Part shown: positions 61,831 through 64,000 of the stretch, one piece after another
Numbering within the stretch: position 1 is the stretch's first letter
Layout: the number at the start of each line of letters is the position of its first letter
Source: Longimycelium tulufanense
GTDB lineage: Bacteria > Actinomycetota > Actinomycetes > Mycobacteriales > Pseudonocardiaceae
DNA: 64,000 nt
Direction of reading: 5' to 3'
NCBI RefSeq assembly: GCF_014645795.1
Contig: NZ_BMMK01000006.1
Coordinates: 158,826-222,825 of the forward strand
Notes under the pieces: generated by a model
The model's database searches: none
Told to the model about the DNA's origin: nothing
What the model saw: the letters and a program-made list of their open reading frames with translations, nothing else
Position numbers and translations under genes: made by a program

Positions 61831-62403
61831 ATGTCGCACGCACCTTCTCCGCAGAACCACACTCGGGGTGGCGATACCACCACCCCGGCACCCCACCGAA
61901 CACGGATAGCACTGAAACCAAGCACCGCGGCCCGCGGTCATGTCGACGGCGGCTGGTGGCCGTGGTCGAACGAGGCGGCAGCCGAGTTCCCCGGCCTGAT
62001 CAGGACGCTGAGCACCCGGGTTGGCCCGGTCAGCCGCATGTCCTACCACCTCGACACTTGGCCGACCGCCCCCCGCAAGCTGTTCATGGACGGCCGCATC
62101 GTGCGGTTGGACGGCTTCCGCACCACCGACCCTCACACGGTGACGGTGACCGGCACGCGCTCACGCCGGCTAAGCCTGCTGGTCGTCCCACCCCAGACCC
62201 CGGCCAGCACGGCACAAACCGTACTGGACGCAAGTGCCGCACCGGAGAGCACCAACACCGTCAAGGACATCCTGACCAGCAACGGCATCCCACCCGACCC
62301 CCACCACACCACGAACGCACCCCCCACGCCGGGCACCGAAACCATTCCGGAACAACGCTGGGAATCCGAAGGCGGCACAGTCCACCACAACCCCCAAGAC
62401 TGA
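61831..62403 (+). CDS. DUF5994 family protein
   Basis: A 190-aa protein. The segment DGGWWPWSNEAAAEFPGLI...GPVSRMSYHLDTWP is the DUF5994 pattern found in actinobacteria, with a 60-residue low-complexity Pro/Thr/His tail. Function unknown. It follows the desaturase by 137 bp on the same strand and ends in a hairpin. Confidence 0.72.
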   Translation: MSHAPSPQNHTRGGDTTTPAPHRTRIALKPSTAARGHVDGGWWPWSNEAAAEFPGLIRTLSTRVGPVSRMSYHLDTWPTAPRKLFMDGRIVRLDGFRTTDPHTVTVTGTRSRRLSLLVVPPQTPASTAQTVLDASAAPESTNTVKDILTSNGIPPDPHHTTNAPPTPGTETIPEQRWESEGGTVHHNPQD

Positions 62404-62440
62404 GTACCCGAGGTGCGGACTGGACCAGCACGTCGGGTAC
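62404..62440 (+). terminator. Hairpin after the DUF5994 gene
   Basis: 8-bp arms GTACCCGA/TCGGGTAC with a 21-nt loop, directly at the stop codon. No T-run. Confidence 0.45.
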
Positions 62441-62825
62441 TTCGCTGCGTTCCCAGCTCCGGATCAGAGCGGGATCTCCCGCGCCACCTCAGGCCGGTCA
62501 TCCAGTACGTGGAGAAGGTGGACCCCCCACCGCAACCACACCACAAGGTGAGGCCAAGCCCCGTTCCTCAACCCATCCCACCAAGATCGCTATATGAGCC
62601 CAACACACACGCGAAGCTGGGGCCACGACTCGCGCATGGAGCCGGCGGCACTGTCACTGTTTGTGAAACCGTGACGAGAGCTGCGCTGTCACAGGAGCGC
62701 ACGGCGGGGTGGGGCCGGGGTGGGGAGCCGATTCCCGCCCCCAACTTTCAACACAGCCCCGCCCCCGATCACAATCCGTGACATCGCGTGATCAACCGCG
62801 GCAATGCCGAGAACACCGACAGTGA
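62441..62825. other. Gap between DUF5994 and the HNH gene
   Basis: About 385 bp with no credible gene on either strand. It is a candidate region for a cos or boundary site because it precedes a packaging-type HNH gene, but no distinctive structure was found. Confidence 0.35.
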
Positions 62826-63269
62826 TCACGACCCAAGCCGTTCACGACGCGACTTCACCCGATGACACTCCCGACACAACGGCTGAACGTTGTCGTCAAC
62901 ATCCCGGCCACCACGCGACAACGGGACGCGGTGATCAATCTCGATCGCACGCGCGGGATAGACAACCTGGCACGTGGCGCATAGCGACCGCCCGACCCGG
63001 TTCACGGCATAGCGCAGGCGCCGGGCCGCCCCGTTCCCCGCCTGCTGCCGCCGCGCGTTCTTCCGCCGGTTCTGCTCCGGCGACGCCCGCCGACACCCCT
63101 CACACCGGGACACCGACCCCTCCGGCCGGAACCTCCCCCCACACCCGAGACAGATCCGCAACGGACGCACGACCACCCCCGGGTGCTGCAACTCCGCCAC
63201 ACGGCGCGGTGAGCACCCCAGATCGATCGTTGCTGGTGTATCCCGCCGGGACGGCCAGGGAGAGAACAT
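62826..63269 (-). CDS. HNH endonuclease (packaging-associated type)
   Basis: A 147-aa protein. A zinc pair (CLGCGG...CEGCR, about 41-59) and the HNH core (LCATCQ...IEIDHRVPLSRGG...NVQPLCRECHRVKSRRE, about 96-144) are complete. HNH genes of this size lie next to terminase genes in HK97-type phages and help cos cleavage. Here 2.9 kb of rightward genes separate it from the terminase block. The start is uncertain (ATG 63269, or a GTG near 63179 beginning at the first cysteine pair). Confidence 0.85.
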   Translation of the reverse strand: MFSPWPSRRDTPATIDLGCSPRRVAELQHPGVVVRPLRICLGCGGRFRPEGSVSRCEGCRRASPEQNRRKNARRQQAGNGAARRLRYAVNRVGRSLCATCQVVYPARAIEIDHRVPLSRGGRDVDDNVQPLCRECHRVKSRRERLGS

Positions 63270-63379
63270 CCCCTTCCACCCCTATACGGCCCGGACGGTC
63301 AAGGGCCGACCTGGGAAAACACGACACCCAGTGAGCAGCGTCACCACAAATTTCTTGAGAGACACGGGACAGCAGGAGC

Positions 63380-63635
63380 CTTACGGGTCCTTACGAGCCG
63401 AAGAGAGAGACCGTAAGGACACACCCCCACCGTGACCTGCACAAAGAGAAAACCCTTACGGTTCTTACGGTCCTTACGCCCCGCCAAGGGGCAGGGGGTC
63501 GGTTCGCACCCCGCGACCGATCCGGCAGGGGGCATCCCCAGCCAACCCGTAAGTCCCGTAAGACCCGTAAGGTCGCAGGTCAGAAGGGGCGTAGTTGATC
63601 TTGATAGCCGTAAGACCTTACGGTCCGGGCGTAAG
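63380..63635. repeat. Array of twelve CTTACG/CGTAAG hexamers
   Basis: Starts at 63380, 63390, 63455, 63464, 63473 and 63617 (CTTACG) and at 63412, 63548, 63557, 63566, 63609 and 63630 (CGTAAG). Two triplets (63455-63478 and 63548-63571) have exact 9-bp spacing and opposite orientation, about 70 bp apart. The region is non-coding. It may be a protein-binding array (cos/TerS, stoperator, origin or partition). Confidence 0.8.
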
Positions 63636-63675
63636 GGTCGACAGCCTGCCGCGCCGCTCCGGGCTCCGGTACAAC

Positions 63676-63704
63676 GGGAGGCCCCGGAGCGTCCGGGGCC
63701 TCCC
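63676..63704 (+). terminator. Strong intrinsic terminator, rightward
   Basis: 13-bp perfect arms GGGAGGCCCCGGA/TCCGGGGCCTCCC with a 3-nt loop, followed by GTCATTTT. It would end a rightward transcript across the hexamer array, although no rightward gene is seen there. Confidence 0.85.
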
Positions 63705-63739
63705 GTCATTTTGCTGGGGTTATCTCGGGCCGGCGTCGG

Positions 63740-63941
63740 TCAGCCGGAACTCTCTTGCGCCTCACTCAGGGACATCGGGGCACCGATCCCGGAGGGTTCG
63801 GGCTCGCCCACCCACCAGAAGCGGAAACGGTCAAGTTTCGGACGAACCCCTGATGACGGGGCTTTGAAGAGCCAAGCCCGCTCCAGTACCAACTCAACTA
63901 GCTCGCGCCGTTCCGCAAGTGATCTGCTCTTCCACCCCTTA
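63740..63941 (-). pseudogene. C-terminal fragment of a gene cut by the IS element
   Basis: A leftward frame of about 66 residues enters from the IS end and stops at a TGA at 63740. The sequence is protein-like (SLAERRELVELVLERAW, RFRFWWVGEPEPSG). The RFRFWW part also appears, as CFRFWWLDDEG, in the non-coding lead of the kinase gene at 59.8 kb. No start is present. Probably a phage gene disrupted by insertion. Confidence 0.55.
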
Positions 63942-64000
63942 GAGCGTGTCTCACTTGGTGAGTCTCTTGTAGCAGGTGAGGGCGGCGGCCAAGGTCAGAA
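63942..64000 (-). mobile_element. End of an IS5-family-like insertion sequence with transposase 3' end
   Basis: The probable terminal repeat begins GAGCGTGTCTCA at 63942. The leftward frame at 63951-64000 ends in LAAALTCYKRLTK, a typical C-terminus of actinobacterial IS5-type transposases. The rest lies beyond the window. Confidence 0.75.

Larger units (their letters stand above)
25268..64000. mobile_element. Siphovirus prophage (right end not reached)
   Basis: Contains replication, lysis, tail, capsid, protease, portal and terminase genes in normal siphovirus order, almost all leftward. The left boundary is the broken metallopeptidase gene. The restored 3' half of that gene (with HExxHH) is not present to the right, so the element probably extends past 64 kb. 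Host-like genes at 60.1-62.4 kb are either cargo or evidence of rearrangement. Confidence 0.85.

Noticed and set aside
63380..63635. CRISPR array
   Set aside because: Repeats are only 6-9 bp, occur in both orientations, and the spacings (8 to 75 bp) are not CRISPR-like.
63341..63709. Minus-strand 122-codon frame across the hexamer array
   Set aside because: Its translation consists of repeats forced by the hexamers (TGLTGLTG, RKDRKNRKG), with no ribosome site or domain.
63835..63909. tRNA-like segment on the minus strand with a D-arm-like GTTGAGTTGGTA and a hairpin
   Set aside because: The T arm does not pair and the anticodon position has no proper loop. The same bases read as a good protein frame, the gene fragment cut by the IS.
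25268..64000. Integrase or classical phage repressor within the visible prophage
   Set aside because: No protein with tyrosine or serine recombinase motifs or a short cI-like repressor was found; the XRE-TPR protein is of the chromosomal multidomain kind.

Overview
The window is high-GC actinobacterial DNA, most likely from the Pseudonocardiales (Saccharopolyspora/Amycolatopsis-like). This rests on GTG/TTG starts, leaderless promoters, an F420-type LLM oxidoreductase, Lsr2, an actinobacterial LexA box and the small membrane gene beside serS. The genus is inference. About 25.3 kb of chromosome is followed by at least 38 kb of prophage that runs off the right edge.

Chromosome, 1-25.3 kb. (i) 0-5.9 kb: a surface-glycan locus with a HAD phosphatase, a WbmS-type deacetylase, a Gfo/Idh dehydrogenase, a DegT aminotransferase, a flippase-like membrane protein and a left-handed beta-helix acetyltransferase; the last four fit synthesis and handling of an acetamido sugar. 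(ii) 6-11.3 kb: a secreted PGRP amidase, an HhH protein, an alpha/beta hydrolase, an LLM oxidoreductase, a Cof-type HAD and a secreted protein. (iii) 11.4-17.4 kb: DUF2795, prfC, a MerR regulator, a SulP anion transporter and an ADP-ribosylglycohydrolase. Four promoters here share one 22-bp motif that ends in the -10 box, so this looks like a MerR regulon; two of the promoters are leaderless. (iv) 17.4-21.2 kb: a TetR-MFS efflux pair with a triple-palindrome operator, a 40-aa membrane protein and serS. (v) 21.2-25.3 kb: DUF350, a glutathionylspermidine-synthase-like ligase and a DUF1190-like protein (the arrangement of E. coli yjfLMC), a septum-formation-domain protein and a metallopeptidase gene that loses its zinc-site half at about 25,267.

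Prophage, from about 25.27 kb. The break in the metallopeptidase gene is read as attL. The element carries its own intact metallopeptidase directly across the junction. Next come an accessory zone (Lsr2, XRE-TPR regulator, NUDIX, Fe/2OG dioxygenase, an APH-like kinase and small proteins) and a LexA-controlled sigma-like gene. The leftward early region has HNH, endonuclease VII, family A DNA polymerase, primase-helicase, a phiC31-gp3-like directionality factor and a PD-(D/E)XK nuclease. The leftward late region runs from a P-loop kinase and the terminase small subunit, through an unusual tRNA, terminase, portal, protease, capsid, connectors, tail tube, frameshifted tail chaperone, tape measure and tail tip, to the lysin and holin. 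This is a siphovirus layout. Because an HNH gene lies at 62.8-63.3 kb and no attR is visible, the prophage seems to continue past the edge. It then encloses rightward host-like genes at 60-62.4 kb (fatty-acid desaturase, DUF5994). At 63.38-63.64 kb a non-coding array holds twelve CGTAAG/CTTACG hexamers, partly in 9-bp register. A terminator, a gene fragment and the end of an IS5-like element close the window. No integrase or classical repressor is visible.

The least explained pieces are the hexamer array, the terminase-linked tRNA with an 8-nt anticodon loop, the phage copy of the gene broken by integration, and the four-promoter motif family.
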